A DNA stretch of 64,000 bases from Effrenium voratum (GCA_963377175.1 CAUJNA010000867.1:62001-126000); one strand, 5' to 3'. Shown: positions 1-10,680, counted from the first letter of the stretch. Numbers and translations are program-made. The notes: a model not told the origin generated them from the letters alone.

Positions 1-640
1 GAATGGAGCGGCGTTGGGCGCATGGAGCAACGGCGTGTGTCTGCGTTGCTAGGCGAGGATGTCCCGGCCGTATCGCTACAAGGCGCAGTCTGCAAGTGTA
101 TGCAAGTGCTCTCTTGCTTTGCTTGTGGCAAGACCTTTAGCCGAGCTCGAGAAGAAGATAGCAACCAGAAGTGACATGTGTCCAGTCTCGGCCGCAGGCT
201 GCTAAAACTGATGCGCAAGTTTCAGCAGAGTAGCGAGACGGCCACCAAATGCTGCGGTGCTGGAAAAGTGCATTGAGTGTCCGTACTACGAAAGTTCCTT
301 CGAAACTTCCTTTGATTAATGCCAGGTGTTAGGTTGATTCACCCCGAATCCCCGGGGCCTTCACTCTCGAACATGGCATTGACATGGAATTTTCTCCTCG
401 AAGTCGATGAACAACATTGATGCTTGTACCCGGCGTCAAGGAGAGGGATGGACCCGATGTGTCCTCATCCCAAAAAAGGGGACTTCCTCCAAAAACATAC
501 ATGGACTGAGTTCGCACCTTACATGAAGGAGACAAGCCTTTTTTTGGGCTACACAGACTGGTCATGCTTTTTTAGCTGTTTGGGGTCGAGGCGGGTGTAA
601 TTTTAATTTTCCTTGATGAAATAATATGTATTCTTCATTA
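1..640. other. left flank, no gene recognised
   Basis: Mixed-composition host-like DNA up to about position 600, where base composition drops sharply to AT-rich. An antisense open frame at 329-565 has no recognisable domain and is not supported as a gene. No RNA gene or repeat was noticed. Confidence 0.4.
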
Positions 641-1534
641 TATTAATTATTGATATTGTTTTTATCTAACTAATTAATATAAATATGACAAGATGAAGAA
701 AATATACATTAATACACGACATAGAAATCTAAATGAAAGTTTAAGCACTTCTGACCTTGTTATAGATTTACCAGAAACACAAGAAACAGGAGCAAATACA
801 AAACTATATGTTCACGAATTATCAATACCTAATACTGTTTATCCTATTGAAGAAAATGTAAATAATAGATTATATTTTGCATTAGGAGGAATATTAGGAG
901 GAGCGCCAGTATATTATGTTTAGGTAGTGAATTAGCAACTGAGATACGAAATAAATTGAATACTGCTACTAATGGAACTGATGGAAATAGTGACTTTTTT
1001 AGTTGTAGTTACCCATTAAAAGTTAAAGGGCCGGATAACCCCACAAGTCTATGCGTATTGAAGTATGCGACACTTGCATCTGCTGAGCAGCGAATAATCC
1101 CAAATCCGAGACATGCAAAGACCCTCACATGCAAAACCTTCACGCAGTCAGCTATGTCGAAAACTCTCAGCACTTTGTTTTTCGCTCTGGCAGATCGAGG
1201 GGTCGCATTGGCATCGCCAATGGCATATGTCAGCGGCATATGTTTAACATATGGCTTGAAGTGCCAACGCGTCAGGCGCAGCATGTATCTGCCAGCCTGG
1301 CCCCATGCATAGGCGCTAAGTACTTCAAGACGAAAGCCTTCCAAGAGCAGAACCCCATTTCTGCTGGCTTCTTTGCATTGCAGCTGGTTCTACAAGCGTA
1401 TATAGGTCGCTCCCGCGACCGCAGATGCAAGCAAATTCCAAATCATCCACGCGTCCGAATCTTTCGATTGGGGTGTCCTGAAGTGCGGCTCGATGATGTG
1501 TTCTGGCACGGCTGCAAATGCTGCCATTTAGACA

Positions 1535-4060
1535 GCTGCCAAACGCTGCCCCTGCCAAGCAAACACACGCTCAGATGCACAGAATGCTGCGCCTGCCACG
1601 ACTTCGGCAACGGCATCCCCAAAGTGCTGCGCCTGCTAAGATTTCGCGCGCCCCGAGCCGAGCGCGCGACAACTTCCCATCCCTTTAGACAGCTGCCAAA
1701 TGCTGCCCCTGCCAAGCAAACACACGCTCAGATGCACAAAATGCTGCGCCTGCCACGACTTCGGCAACGGCATCTCCAAAGTGCTGCGCCTGCCACGATA
1801 TCGCGCGCCCCGAGCCGCGCGCGCGACAACATCCCAGCCCTTTAGACAGCTGCCCCTGCCACGCAAACACACACTCACATGCACAGAATGCTGCGCCTGC
1901 CACGACTTCGGCAATGGCATCTCCAAAGTGCTGCGCCTGCCACGATTTCGCGCGCCCCGAGCCGCACGCGCGACAACATCCCAGCCCTTTAGACAGCTGC
2001 CAAATGCTGCCCCTGCCACGCAAACACACGCTCAGATGCACAGAATGCTGCGCCTGCCACGACTTCGGCAATGGCATCTCCAAAGTGCTGCGCCTGCCAC
2101 GTTTTCGCGAGCCCCGAGCCGCGCGCGCGACAACATCCCAGCCCTTTAGACAGCTGCCAAATGCTGCCCCTGCCACGCAAACACACACTCAGATGCCCAG
2201 AATGCTGCGCCTGCCACGACTTCGGCAATGGTATCTCCAAAGTGCTGCGCCTGCCACGATTTCGCGAGCCCCGAGCCGCGCGCGCGACAACATCCCAGCC
2301 CTTTAGACAGCTGCCAAACGCTGCCCCTGCCACGCAAACACACACTCAGATGCACAGAATGCTGCGCCTGCCACGACTTCGGCAATGGCATCTTCAAAGT
2401 GCTGCGGCTGCCACGATTTCGCGAGCCCCGAGCCGCGCGCGCGACAACACCCCAGCCCTTTAAACCGCTCCCAAATGCTGCCCCTGTGAGTGAGTGAGTG
2501 AGTGAGTGAGTGAGTGTGAGTGAGTGTGAGTGAGTGAGTGTGTGTGAGTGAGTGTGTGGTGTGCCGCCACCTGCCAAATGTTCGCCCGAGAGGGATGTTT
2601 TGCTGCCAACGAACTTCGGCAACGGCATCTCCAAAGAGTTTGCGCCTGCCACGATATTTTTACTTGACCTTGCGCCTGCGCGCGCGCAACACCCCAGCCC
2701 TTTTAACAGCTTCCCAAATGCTGCCCCCTGTGAGTGAGCGACGTGAGTGATGTGAGTGAGTGTGTGAGTGAGTGGTGTGAGTGAGTGAGTGAGTGTGTGT
2801 GAGTGAGTGTGTGTGAGTGAGTGTGTGTGAGTGACACCTGCCAAATGCTGCCCCTGCCACGCAAACACACGCTCAGATGCACAGAATGCTGCGCCTGCCT
2901 TGACTTCGGCAACGGCATCTCCAATGTGCTGCGCCTGCCACGATTTCGCGAGCCCCGAGCCGCGCGCGCGACAACACCCCAGCCCTTTAAACAGCTCCCA
3001 AATGCTGCCCCTGTTAGTGAGTGAGTGAGTGTGAGTGAGTGTGAGTGAGTGAGTGTGTGTGAGTGAGTGTGTGTGAGTGAGTGTGTGTGAGTGACACCTG
3101 CCAAATGCTGCCCCTGCCACGCAAACACACGCTCAGATGCACTGAATGCTGCGCCTGCCACGACTTCGGCAACGGCATTTTTAAAGTGCTGCGCTTGCCA
3201 CGATTTCGCGAGCCCCAAGCCGCAGCCCTTTAATCAGCTCCCAAATGCTGCCCCTGTGAGTGAGTGAGTGGGTGTGAGTGAGTGTGAGTGAGTGTGAGTG
3301 AGTGTGAGTGAGTGAGTGTGTGTGAGTGAGTGTGTGTGAGTGAGTGTGTGTGAGTGACACCTGCCAAATGCTGCCCCTGCCACGCAAACACACGCTCAGA
3401 TGCACAGAATGCTGCGCCTGCCACGACTTGGGCAACGGCATTTGCAAAGTGCTGCGCCTGCCACGATTTCGCGAGCCCCGAGCCGCGCGCGCGACAACAC
3501 CCCAGCCCTTTAAACAGCTCCCAAATGCTGCCCCTGTGAGTGAGTGAGTGAGTGTGAGTGAGTGTGAGTGAGTGAGTGTGTGTGTGAGTGCGTGTGTGTG
3601 AGTGAGTGTGTGTGAGTGACACCTGCCAAATGCTGCCCCTGCCACGCAAACACACGCTCAGATGCACAGAATGCTGCGCCTGCCACGACTTCGCTGCCCC
3701 TGCCACGCAAACACACGCTCAGATGCACAGAATGCTGCGCCTGCCACGACTTCGGCAACGGCATCTCCAAAGTGCTGCGCCTGCCACGATTTCGCGAGCC
3801 CCGAGCCGCGCGCGCGACAACACCCCCGCCCTTTAAACAGCTCCCAAATGCTGCCCCTGTGAGTGAGTGAGTGAGTGTGAGTGAGTGTGAGTGAGTGAGT
3901 GTGTGTGAGTTGGATAACACCACGCTCGATGCACAGAATGCTGCGCCTGCCACGACTTCGGCAACGGCATCTCCAAAGTGCTGCGCCTGCCACGATTTCG
4001 CGAGCCCCGAGCCGCGCGCGCGACAACACCCCAGCCCTTTAAACAGCTCCCAAATGCTGC
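1535..4060. repeat. tandem repeat, ~155-bp unit, about 12-13 copies
   Basis: Each unit contains CTGCCAAATGCTGCCCCTGC, CACGCAAACACACGCTCAGA, a 'GCTGCGCCTGCCACGACTTCGGCAA' type core and a CGCGCGCGACAAC stretch. About six near-uniform units (1535-2480) are followed by longer compound units that also carry GTGA-rich tracts, so the array changes to a higher-order period of about 260-280 bp. One short duplication within a unit is seen near 3690-3720. Long open frames on both strands here are repeat artefacts. Confidence 0.85.
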
Positions 4061-4270
4061 CGCTGTGAGCGAGTGAGTGTGTGTGAGTGAGTGTGAGTGA
4101 GTGTGTGTGTGACTGAGTGTGTGTGAGTCAGTGTGTGTGAGTGAGTGTGTGTGAGTGAGTGACTTTGTGCGGGTGAGTGAGTGAGTGAGTGAGTGTGAGT
4201 GAGTGTGAGTGAGTGAGTGTGTGTGAGTGAGTGTGTGTGAGTGAGTGTGAGACAGTGAGTGTGAGTGAGT
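2487..4270. repeat. GTGA/GTGTGAGTGA low-complexity tracts
   Basis: Tracts of (GTGA)n and GTGTGTGAGTGA occur at about 2487-2560, 2730-2835, 3015-3095, 3256-3355, 3536-3615, 3858-3910 and 4065-4270, inserted at the same place in successive tandem units. A G/C-only tract (GGCGG type) follows at 4270-4345. Antisense these read as THSLTHTHS peptides, which are not real proteins. Confidence 0.85.
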
Positions 4271-4824
4271 GGGCGGCGGGGGCGGCGGGGCGGGCGGCGG
4301 ACGGCGGGGCCGGACGGCGGATGGCGGGCGGCGGGCGCGGAGCGGTAAAAGTAAGAACCCCACACAAAGATGTGGGGAACAAATACTACAACTATAAGTT
4401 GTAATTATGTTTCTTACTTTTACACAATTCATACGGATACCGAATTGCAAACTAACTATGGTTTTAGTGTTGATTATGACAGAAGCCATACAATGTCTAT
4501 TAACAATGTTTTAGGGAACACTGTTGAAAAAATCAATCTTGCCCCTGACCCTTTTTGTTAGTGGTTATTTGCTTAACCAGTGATAGTTTAACTAATGGAA
4601 ACCAATTAGCACCTTATGGAGTTGCCCGTGTATTAAAGACAATACCTATTACTGCTGGATTTGGAAATGTAATCTATGATAATGAGATTTTAATGAATGA
4701 CGCTAATGATGTTTCAATGAGACATTTAAGACGCTTACATTTTAAATATGTTGATAGTGTCGGTAAAGCTGTAGATTTACACGGGGCAGACAGTGGTTTT
4801 AGTTTAACATTTGTTGAGGGTTGA

Positions 4825-5000
4825 AAAGCAGATATTACACATCTTAATGTAAATATTTGTTATATACTAATCGTAGTAAAATATTTTCATTTAAATATTT
4901 CTTATATACTAATTATATTGAAATGTTTTGGTACAAATAGTTATTATATAGTAATTATGTTAACATATTTTAAAATATATATATATTATATACTAATTAT
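4825..5000 (+). promoter_or_regulatory. AT-rich intergenic region with repeated TATACTAATTATA motif
   Basis: The 176 bp between the penton stop and ATG 5001 is almost pure A/T and repeats a motif of the form TTATATACTAATTATA near 4859, 4902, 4945 and directly in front of the ATG (4986-5001). Related CTAAT(TA) strings precede ATG 693 (TCTAACTAATTA), ATG 5615 (TCTAATTAG) and ATG 6238 (ACACTAATG). A role as a viral promoter is inference. TCTA-containing AT-rich promoters are known for the virophage mavirus and its helper virus. Confidence 0.4.
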
Positions 5001-5588
5001 ATGGTTAAACATATTGAAATAGTAGATGTAGGCAGTGAAAATAATGAAGCACCTAAGAAAGTAGAGGAAATTCAAGAAGCACCTATTATTAATGAAAAAA
5101 GCAATGAAGTAGAAACTAATAATATTATAAATGAAGAAGAGAATAAAGAAAATACACCGCCGGATAATACTATAGTTGAACGACCAAAACAAGAATTAAA
5201 ATCTAAAACATACTCAACGGAAAAAGTGGAGTGTCCAAAGTTAAAAAATATTTAACAAAATACATCTTCAAACATCGTCGTAACTGTAATGGAATACCTG
5301 TTAAACAAGAACCAGACCCTAACAAAGTTGTTCGTAGAAAAACTATGCATCCTGCACAAGCAAAAGAATTTGAAAACAACGTATATGAACAAGTTAAAGA
5401 TAATATACCAAAAGTGGATGAACAAGAAATAGAAAGAAGAGTTGAAGAACGATTGAAAAACATTAGAAACAACTGCTAATAAAGCACTTGAAATTGAAAC
5501 TGCAAAAGATAGATACAATAGTATTAAAATGGAACGAGATAATACGAATAAACAGAAAATTAATAGTTTAGCAAGTAAAATTATTTGA
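5001..5588 (+). pseudogene. C2HC zinc-finger and coiled-coil protein of the viral island
   Basis: ATG 5001 opens a Glu/Asn/Lys-rich N-terminal region of about 70 residues, followed by a zinc-finger-like segment: VECPK, then in the next frame KKYLTKYIFKHRRNC, i.e. a Cys...His...Cys arrangement whose second Cys is lost at the frameshift near 5240. A charged helical, probably coiled-coil segment follows (KVDEQEIERRVEERLK), with another frameshift near 5475 and the stop at 5586-5588. Short proteins with an acidic N-terminus, a C2HC finger and a coiled coil are common in this kind of virus-like element, but I know no assigned function. The AT-rich promoter-like block lies immediately upstream. Confidence 0.55.
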
Positions 5589-5614
5589 TAAATATATTTA
5601 TAATCTAATTAGTA

Positions 5615-6102
5615 ATGACTATTGATAAGAAGCAGTTGCTTATGCGTCGTAGGGAAATTTATGACAACGTTGTAAATAGAGTAACAGAACCGCAAAATAA
5701 AGATAAACCGAATATCAGTGATGTTATTGATAGAAAAGCATTTTTTGAAACAAACAAACCAGAAAAGAAGAAAATATAAATCAACTCAACATTACTATTA
5801 CGAAGGAGACAACAAGGCACATCAACCTAATCATTACATATTTGAAGGAATTACAAGAGCAATTAGAACGTCATACCGCTAAAAAAGATTATGCTGCGTT
5901 TCAAAATAACAGAAGGTATATGGATGAAGCACAGGCGTATTTTAATGAAATTCAAAGGTTGGAAGGTGAAAAATTGAGACATCACCCATCAAGTGAAACA
6001 GGTAAATCCTTTTCAGAAATTTTTAAGAAGAAGAAAGGAATACTCAATCAATTAAGAAGGGACGTGAGTTTCTATCGAACCCCACGAAACTTCGTGACGT
6101 GA
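5615..6102 (+). pseudogene. unrecognised viral-island protein (coiled coil)
   Basis: The frame starts at ATG 5615 (MTIDKKQLLMRRREIYDN), eight bases after a TCTA tetramer, and includes ISDVIDRKAFFE. That string recurs in the next gene (IRDVIDRNVFFR), so the two genes share a short conserved motif and may be related. A stop at 5777-5779 and frameshifts near 5770-5840 split the frame. The distal part (5842-6050) is a charged helix with KELQEQLERHTAKKDYAAF and SGKSFSEIF-like residues. It runs into the hairpin repeats at its 3' end. Function unknown. Confidence 0.5.
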
Positions 6103-6168
6103 GTTTCTATCGAACCTCACGAAACTTCGTGACGTGAGTTTTAAACGAACCTCACGAAACTTTGTGAC
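6061..6168. repeat. three 35-bp tandem repeats, each ending in a perfect hairpin
   Basis: Three units (6061-6095, 6096-6130, 6131-6165; the third is more degenerate) start GACGTGAGTTT and contain CACGAAACTTCGTG, a 6-bp inverted repeat with a 2-nt loop. They lie at the 3' end of the gene starting at 5615 and before the AT-rich leader of the next gene. A 3'-end processing role, as for hairpins at gene ends in some large DNA viruses, is possible but unproven. Confidence 0.7.
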
Positions 6169-6237
6169 TTTGATTTTGAAAACATTAATTACATTAATTA
6201 GATTAGTAAATTATAACCTAGTTAATTTAATACACTA

Positions 6238-6655
6238 ATGAGATTAGACAATGCACAGATGAAACCGCTAAATCACAATTGAGATTAAAACCGTTTTATA
6301 ATGAACTGATAAAGGAAATTACAAAAGAAGAATATAAAAATAAGAATATCAGAGATGTAATAGACAGAAACGTTTTTTTTCGTGACAGTCCACTAGGAAC
6401 AGTGTATGGTAATAATACAGTAGATTTGAGACAACAACACTTTCAAAAAATGTTAGAACAACCTAAAACAGTCCCGCATTTTGATATGGCGAAGGATGAT
6501 GAAATGGATGATTTAAGAGACGGATCAATACAAACACTAAGTGCCACAATGGACGATGCAGAGGAACAACACGAACGACAAATCAGTCAAGTTAGACTTA
6601 GTAGCGAACAAATAGCAGACCTACACCAACGAGCACAACGAGCAAGACAGTTAGA
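6238..6655 (+). pseudogene. unrecognised viral-island gene, truncated by a retrotransposon
   Basis: ATG 6238 (preceded by ACACTA) is followed after 14 codons by a stop. The readable frame resumes at about 6279 with RLKPFYNELIKEITKEEY and NIRDVIDRNVFFRD, sharing DVIDR-x-x-FF with the gene at 5615. It continues as an acidic and Gln-rich helical region (DDAEEQHERQISQVRLSSEQ) until about 6655, where composition abruptly becomes GC-rich and the copia polyprotein frame begins. The 3' part of the viral gene has not been found beyond the retrotransposon. Function unknown. Confidence 0.5.
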
Positions 6656-6672
6656 AGTGCGCCGCTCAACCT

Positions 6673-7670
6673 GTGCCGCAAATTCATCAGGCAGGAACAG
6701 GGCAAGTCCCTCAGATTTTCAACATAAGATCTGTGGGAGGGCAGTCGGGGGGTGGATCGCAGAATGGTTCACAGCATGGTTCCAATCCTGGGTCGCCAGA
6801 TCACTCGGATAGCTCATCAAGCGAATCCAACAAGGGTGGAGGCGGCGGGAGACCAGGAGGTTCGCCAGGAGGCTCGCAAAGACCTCCTCAGGGCCCCTCA
6901 ATTCCCTCTCAAGGAAATCAGGGAATGGCCCAAATTGACGGGGCAATCGATGCCTACTCAAGGGAAAAGAAACTCATGCGTGTGAAGGCATATGATGAGA
7001 TGAAGTTGCCTCAGCTGCCCAAAAGGCGGCAGACGCTCGCCTATTCGGGAACTCGGTTTTCAACCTTGTGTGTAGGCTTGCAAAGGGTGACGAATCCTTA
7101 GTCCATAGCTGGATCGCCGAAAGCACTAATCCCAAAGCCGATCTCGAGTCGAGCCTTCCGTTTCCAATTCTTTTTGCCATGCTTTTCCAATCCATTCAGG
7201 AGCAAGAGCAACGGGTCTTCAAGCAGCCAAAGGGGCGGAAGTTGTTGTGGGTCATCTTTGAGAGGTTTAAGATGGAGAAGGATAGGGGAATTGCCTTGAC
7301 TCAAACCCATCTCTTAGGCCTCAAGATGAGCGGCGCCGACATTAAGGCACTCGAAGATTTCCGTCAGAGATTCGACTTCGTGTACCAGGCCTTGGAAGTT
7401 TCCGAGAGACCGAGTGACCATTTGGTTGAGGGCAATTTCGAAACCAAAGATTATTGGGAGTTTGATGAAGCAAGGCACGCATGGGTACTAGTGCATTTAA
7501 GACCTAGGAAAAGGCTATTTGCACCAGCGGGTAAGGATTGTCCTTTCGATTCCAACGAGGTTGAACCAGAACGCATCACCGAGTGGAGATGCAAGGGGAA
7601 GGTTTCCGTGCATAGGGACAACTGGCAAGAGACTCCGTATCAAAGGATTTCATCAAAAAGTTGGTTTGGT
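6673..7670 (+). pseudogene. copia gag-like region
   Basis: Begins in one frame (6673-7101; Ser/Gly/Gln-rich linker, then KAYDEMKLPQLPKRRQ) and continues after a frameshift near 7070-7100 in another (DESLVHSWIAES ... FRQRFDFVYQAL ... PRKRLFAPAG ... ITEWRCKGKVSVHRDNW). The helical character and position upstream of the methyltransferase-like/RT frame suggest a capsid-like role in packaging retroelement RNA. The exact family is not recognised, and a zinc knuckle is not seen. A further frameshift near 7670 joins it to the pol frame. Confidence 0.5.
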
Positions 7671-9631
7671 TTCCGAAAGGACGTGTGTCGCCAGATCAAG
7701 CGCAACTGTGTGCAGCCGCAGCCAACCCTTCAGACGGTAATCTCAGAGCTATGCAAAGGTTCATCGAGCAAGCCGGTGACAGCCAAGCACGAACTAGGAA
7801 GGCCAGAGAAATCCTTGAACTCACTAAGGACTTGGTCAAGCCTGCGCGTGAGGGCCGCAAAGGTCGATCGGCGAATCCGACACTCTTTGAGTTTTGTTGC
7901 GATGAGAACTCAACGTTGGGTCAGATCAACGAAGAAAGAGGAATCAACCATTTCCGACTCACAACAAAGAACTCTGACATGTCAAGCCAGTGGGAAAATG
8001 ACAGTCTTTTGAAGGTCATAGAACAATTTCCCGGGTGTGATTTGTGGGGATCGATTCCTTGCGGCCCCTGGTCGCAATGGCAGAATGTAAATCTCCATCA
8101 ATACGGAAAACCGTTTGCTAAGAAACTCAAGAAAATGCGCAAGCATTCTAGAAAAATTTTAGCAAACTACATTCGTTGTGCAGACAAAGTCCTCAGTCAA
8201 GGGGGCCACGTTGCCTTCGAGTGGCCGAAGACATGTGCCGGATGGGACTTGCCAGAGCTGATCAGGTTTGTCAAGAGGCATGACTTGTTCGTGGCGGAAC
8301 CTCAAGGTTGCGCATTTGGACTCTGTGACCAAGAAGGTAAATGTCACCTCAAGACGTGGAGAGTTGTAACCTCTTCATGGAGGTTGGCTAAAAACCTAGA
8401 CAGTGCCAAATGCCAACATCCGCGTGACTATAAGCATTCACCTCTTGCAGGCAATAAGACACCTAGAAGTGCCTTTTACCCGATGCCTATGGCAAGGTGC
8501 ATTTCTCAGTCCTTATATCCTTGGATTGACGCACCGCCTGCAATGCCTGTGCAAGTGTCAGCTGGGCCAAACTCCGTGCAAGAGTTCCTGTGTGGCGACC
8601 ACGCCCCAGAGGACGAGGCTGGTGATCAGGAGCTGCCAGGAGTAGAACATGTGTTTGCTGGCATCCACAAGTTGTTGGAGAGAAAAGAATGGGGTAACTT
8701 TCCTGGAGCGCAAGACGCCATCGACAATGAAGTGAATGGGCTGGTAGCAAACGGAACCTGGACTTTTGATGAAGTAATATCAAAAGAGGACCTTTTGGCA
8801 AGATGTAAAAGGAACAAGGAGCATATCAACATTGCTTCCCTAATGACCATCTTGTCGATAAAGCATTGGGAAACCCCAGAACTCCGTAAACTCAAAGCCA
8901 GGATAGTTTTCCGAGGGGATCACATTCTCACGGAAGACAACAATCTTGCGGTGCTCCAAGAAGCAAAAGTCACTCCGACCGGAATGACCGGTGTCAACAT
9001 CAATCTAGCATACGGCGCCATCAAGGGTCACGAAACTCGTCAATCAGACGTAGTAAAAGCCTACACCCAAGCGTACCTTGGGACAAAGGTGCCCACATGG
9101 GTGATCTTGCCTTGGGAATTGACTCCTCCTGAATACCGGCACTTCAAACAGCCGTGTGTGAGGTTGGTCAGGAGCCTTTATGGCCATCCCGAATCAGGAT
9201 ACCATTGGGATCAAAGGCTAAGGGAAGTGATGAAACTTTTGGAAGGTCAACATGTTGATGAATTTCCATCTTCATTTTGGTTTCCACAAAGGAAGCTTCT
9301 TGTAACTTGCTACGTCGACGACATTCTGTGCTCAGGGCCGTCGTCAGAACAAGACAAGTTTTGGCAGGAGATTGAAAAGCATTTGGAGATCGAACCTCCA
9401 ACTCAAGTTGAACGTGTGCTGGGCAGACAGCATAAATTCGATCGGACCAACGGATCGACCAAGGTTTCGCTCGAAATGTTCGATTTCATCGAGAACGCAT
9501 GTGCAGTGTATGAGGACTTGGCTCAATGTAAGTTGAGCACAGCTAAAAGTCCTTTCTGCCAGAAGGAAGCCTTACAACCGCTGACTTTGAAAGTAAAGGG
9601 GTTTTGGCAACTTCTGCATGCAAAATCTTGA
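7661..9631 (+). pseudogene. copia pol: methyltransferase-like domain plus reverse transcriptase
   Basis: This is a 656-codon open frame. Residues 74-290 form a domain with LFEFCCDENSTLG (like SAM-binding motif I), SIPCGPWSQ at 131-139 (like the catalytic Pro-Cys motif IV of C5-cytosine methyltransferases, Cys at codon 134) and VAFEWP at 184-189 (in place of motif VI). Residues 410-656 are a copia reverse transcriptase: KARIVFRGD, DVVKAYTQAYL (first catalytic Asp near 463), SLYGHPESGYHW, and YVDD at 551-554 (nt 9311-9322). The methyltransferase-like domain occupies the place where an integrase would be expected. The frame is broken at 9600, with RT/RNase H continuing in the next frame. Confidence 0.75.
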
Positions 9632-10359
9632 CGAAGATCCTCTGGTGCGCTAGGCTAAGCCGACCCGACCTAATGAAAGGGATAGGGGATTTGACACGTA
9701 GGATTACCACTTGGAGTCGAGCAGATGATAAACGGCTCCATAGGCTAATGTGCTACCTGTATGGGTCAAAAGGGTACACTTTACAAGGACATATAGGCGA
9801 CCCGCCAGAACTGCTCAAGCTGTGCTTGTACACAGATGCAGACCACTGTAGTGGCATCGAACATACAAAAAGCATGAGTGGCATGTTCTTGTCCGTTGAG
9901 GGCCCTAACACCTTATGGCCAATCGCGTGGGGCAGCAAACGCCAAACCGCGACTGCCAGGAGCACAACAGCAGCAGAGATGATCTCACTAGGATCAGGCC
10001 TTTTCGGCGAAGCACTGCCAGCACAAGGCTTCCTGGAATTGATCTTGGACCGTCAGGTCACGCTAGAGTGCTTTCAGGACAACTCAGCTGTAATCCAGAT
10101 CGTGGCTGCAGGTTATAGCCCCAAATTGCGACACCTCACGAAGACGGAGAAGATCGAACTGGGTGCAGCTTATGAGGTCTTCGAAGATCCAAGTTGCAGA
10201 CTCCTGTACATAGCAACGGACAAGCAGCGAGCAGATGTGTTTACAAAACCATTGCCGGTGTGCAAGTGGGACCATGCATTAAACCTACTCAACATGGCAT
10301 CCTTAGACTCAACTTGCAAAGTGCAACCCCGTGAAGCGGAAACGCTCCGAGGCCCGTAG
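9604..10359 (+). pseudogene. copia RT C-terminus and RNase H
   Basis: After a frameshift at about 9600 the polyprotein continues with ILWCARLSRPDL (the conserved RT-connection segment). RNase H follows: CLYTDADHCSG (first acidic residue near nt 9835), KSMSGMF, WGSKRQTATARSTTAAEM (second acidic motif), FQDNSAVIQI (third) and ATDKQRADVFTKPL (C-terminal copia signature). It ends at stop 10357-10359. All RNase H signature residues are visible, so this part is well conserved even though the upstream frame is broken. Confidence 0.85.
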
Positions 10360-10360
10360 G

Positions 10361-10660
10361 CAGTATAGTTAAGTAACTAGACTGGAGTCTGCGTAGGACA
10401 CTTTCCGAGTGTGAGAAGGGGGAGAAGAATGCCCCCTGCTGGAATCCACATTTTCCTGATGGTAGGTGGTGCACGCATGTCTAATTCAACCTTGCCCCCG
10501 GAATTCATGCTTTGAATCAGGTTTCCAGGGTTGACACTGATAACAAACATTCAGTTCACCTTGGATGACTTGAATGCTTTGGTTGCGCGAGTGAAGCTTT
10601 TGGTGCCGCCATAGCACTTTTGGACACACTCTTTACTTGACTTGTCTTGATTCGTATTTC
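10361..10660 (+). other. 3' non-coding part of the copia element
   Basis: About 300 bp between the RNase H stop and the return of AT-rich viral sequence. It contains the purine-rich tract near 10410-10430 and no open frame. Composition changes at about 10660, where TTATATATAGTATAATT precedes a viral ATG at 10681. Confidence 0.5.
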
Positions 10661-10680
10661 GTCTTATATATAGTATAATT

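Larger units (their letters stand above)
1011..4396. mobile_element. GC-rich insertion inside the penton gene
   Basis: The AT-rich capsid coding sequence stops being readable after about 1010 and resumes at about 4397. The intervening 3.4 kb is GC-rich, built largely of tandem repeats, and encodes nothing recognisable. The flanks carry a near-duplicate: AGTTGTAGTTA at 1001-1011 and AGTTGTAATTA at 4397-4407 (10 of 11 match), both translating in the capsid frame as S-C-S/N-Y, as expected of a target-site duplication. The right margin holds a 7-bp stem hairpin, CCCCACA/TGTGGGG (4358-4377). The inserted unit has no visible transposase, so it may be a non-autonomous element or a repeat expansion. 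Confidence 0.5.
693..4824 (+). pseudogene. penton-like minor capsid protein, split by a 3.4-kb insertion
   Basis: The frame starts at ATG 693 with MKKIYINTRHRN, then a stretch ending in SDLVIDLPE. This 'Y-I-N-x-R-x-R ... S-D-x-x-I-x-L' opening is typical of minor capsid (penton) proteins of Polinton-like viruses and virophages. The second half (about 4397-4824) ends with HLRRLHFKYVDSVGKAVDL followed by a short beta-rich tail, like the C-terminal 'F-x-L-x-D-x-x-G-x-x-x-D-L' strand of the same family. The halves are separated by a GC-rich repeat block (about 1011-4396). Additional single-base frameshifts occur near 915 and 4556. Upstream of the ATG is an AT-rich stretch with TCTAACTAATTAAT (665-678). 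The family call is by recollection of the pattern, not a search. Confidence 0.65.
6656..10660 (+). mobile_element. 5'-truncated Ty1/copia retrotransposon in the viral island
   Basis: GC-balanced sequence with gag-like, methyltransferase-like, reverse transcriptase and RNase H coding regions in copia order. The 5' end lies directly in viral sequence with no visible LTR, so the copy is 5'-truncated. Near 10410-10430 a purine-rich tract (GTGAGAAGGGGGAGAAG) resembles a polypurine tract, and the sequence after it to about 10660 may be part of a 3' LTR. I saw no convincing target-site duplication. No integrase catalytic region is recognisable between gag and RT. Several frameshifts show that it is inactive. 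Confidence 0.8.

Noticed and set aside
1535..4060. CRISPR array candidate
   Set aside because: The ~155-bp units are tandem without unique spacers, and there are no cas genes.
4358..4377. Rho-independent terminator-like hairpin
   Set aside because: The setting is eukaryotic, there is no U-tract, and it sits at the edge of an insertion.
2146..4489. Long antisense open frames reading THSLTHTHS
   Set aside because: They are translations of GTGA/GTGTGAGTGA simple repeats and tandem units, not genes.
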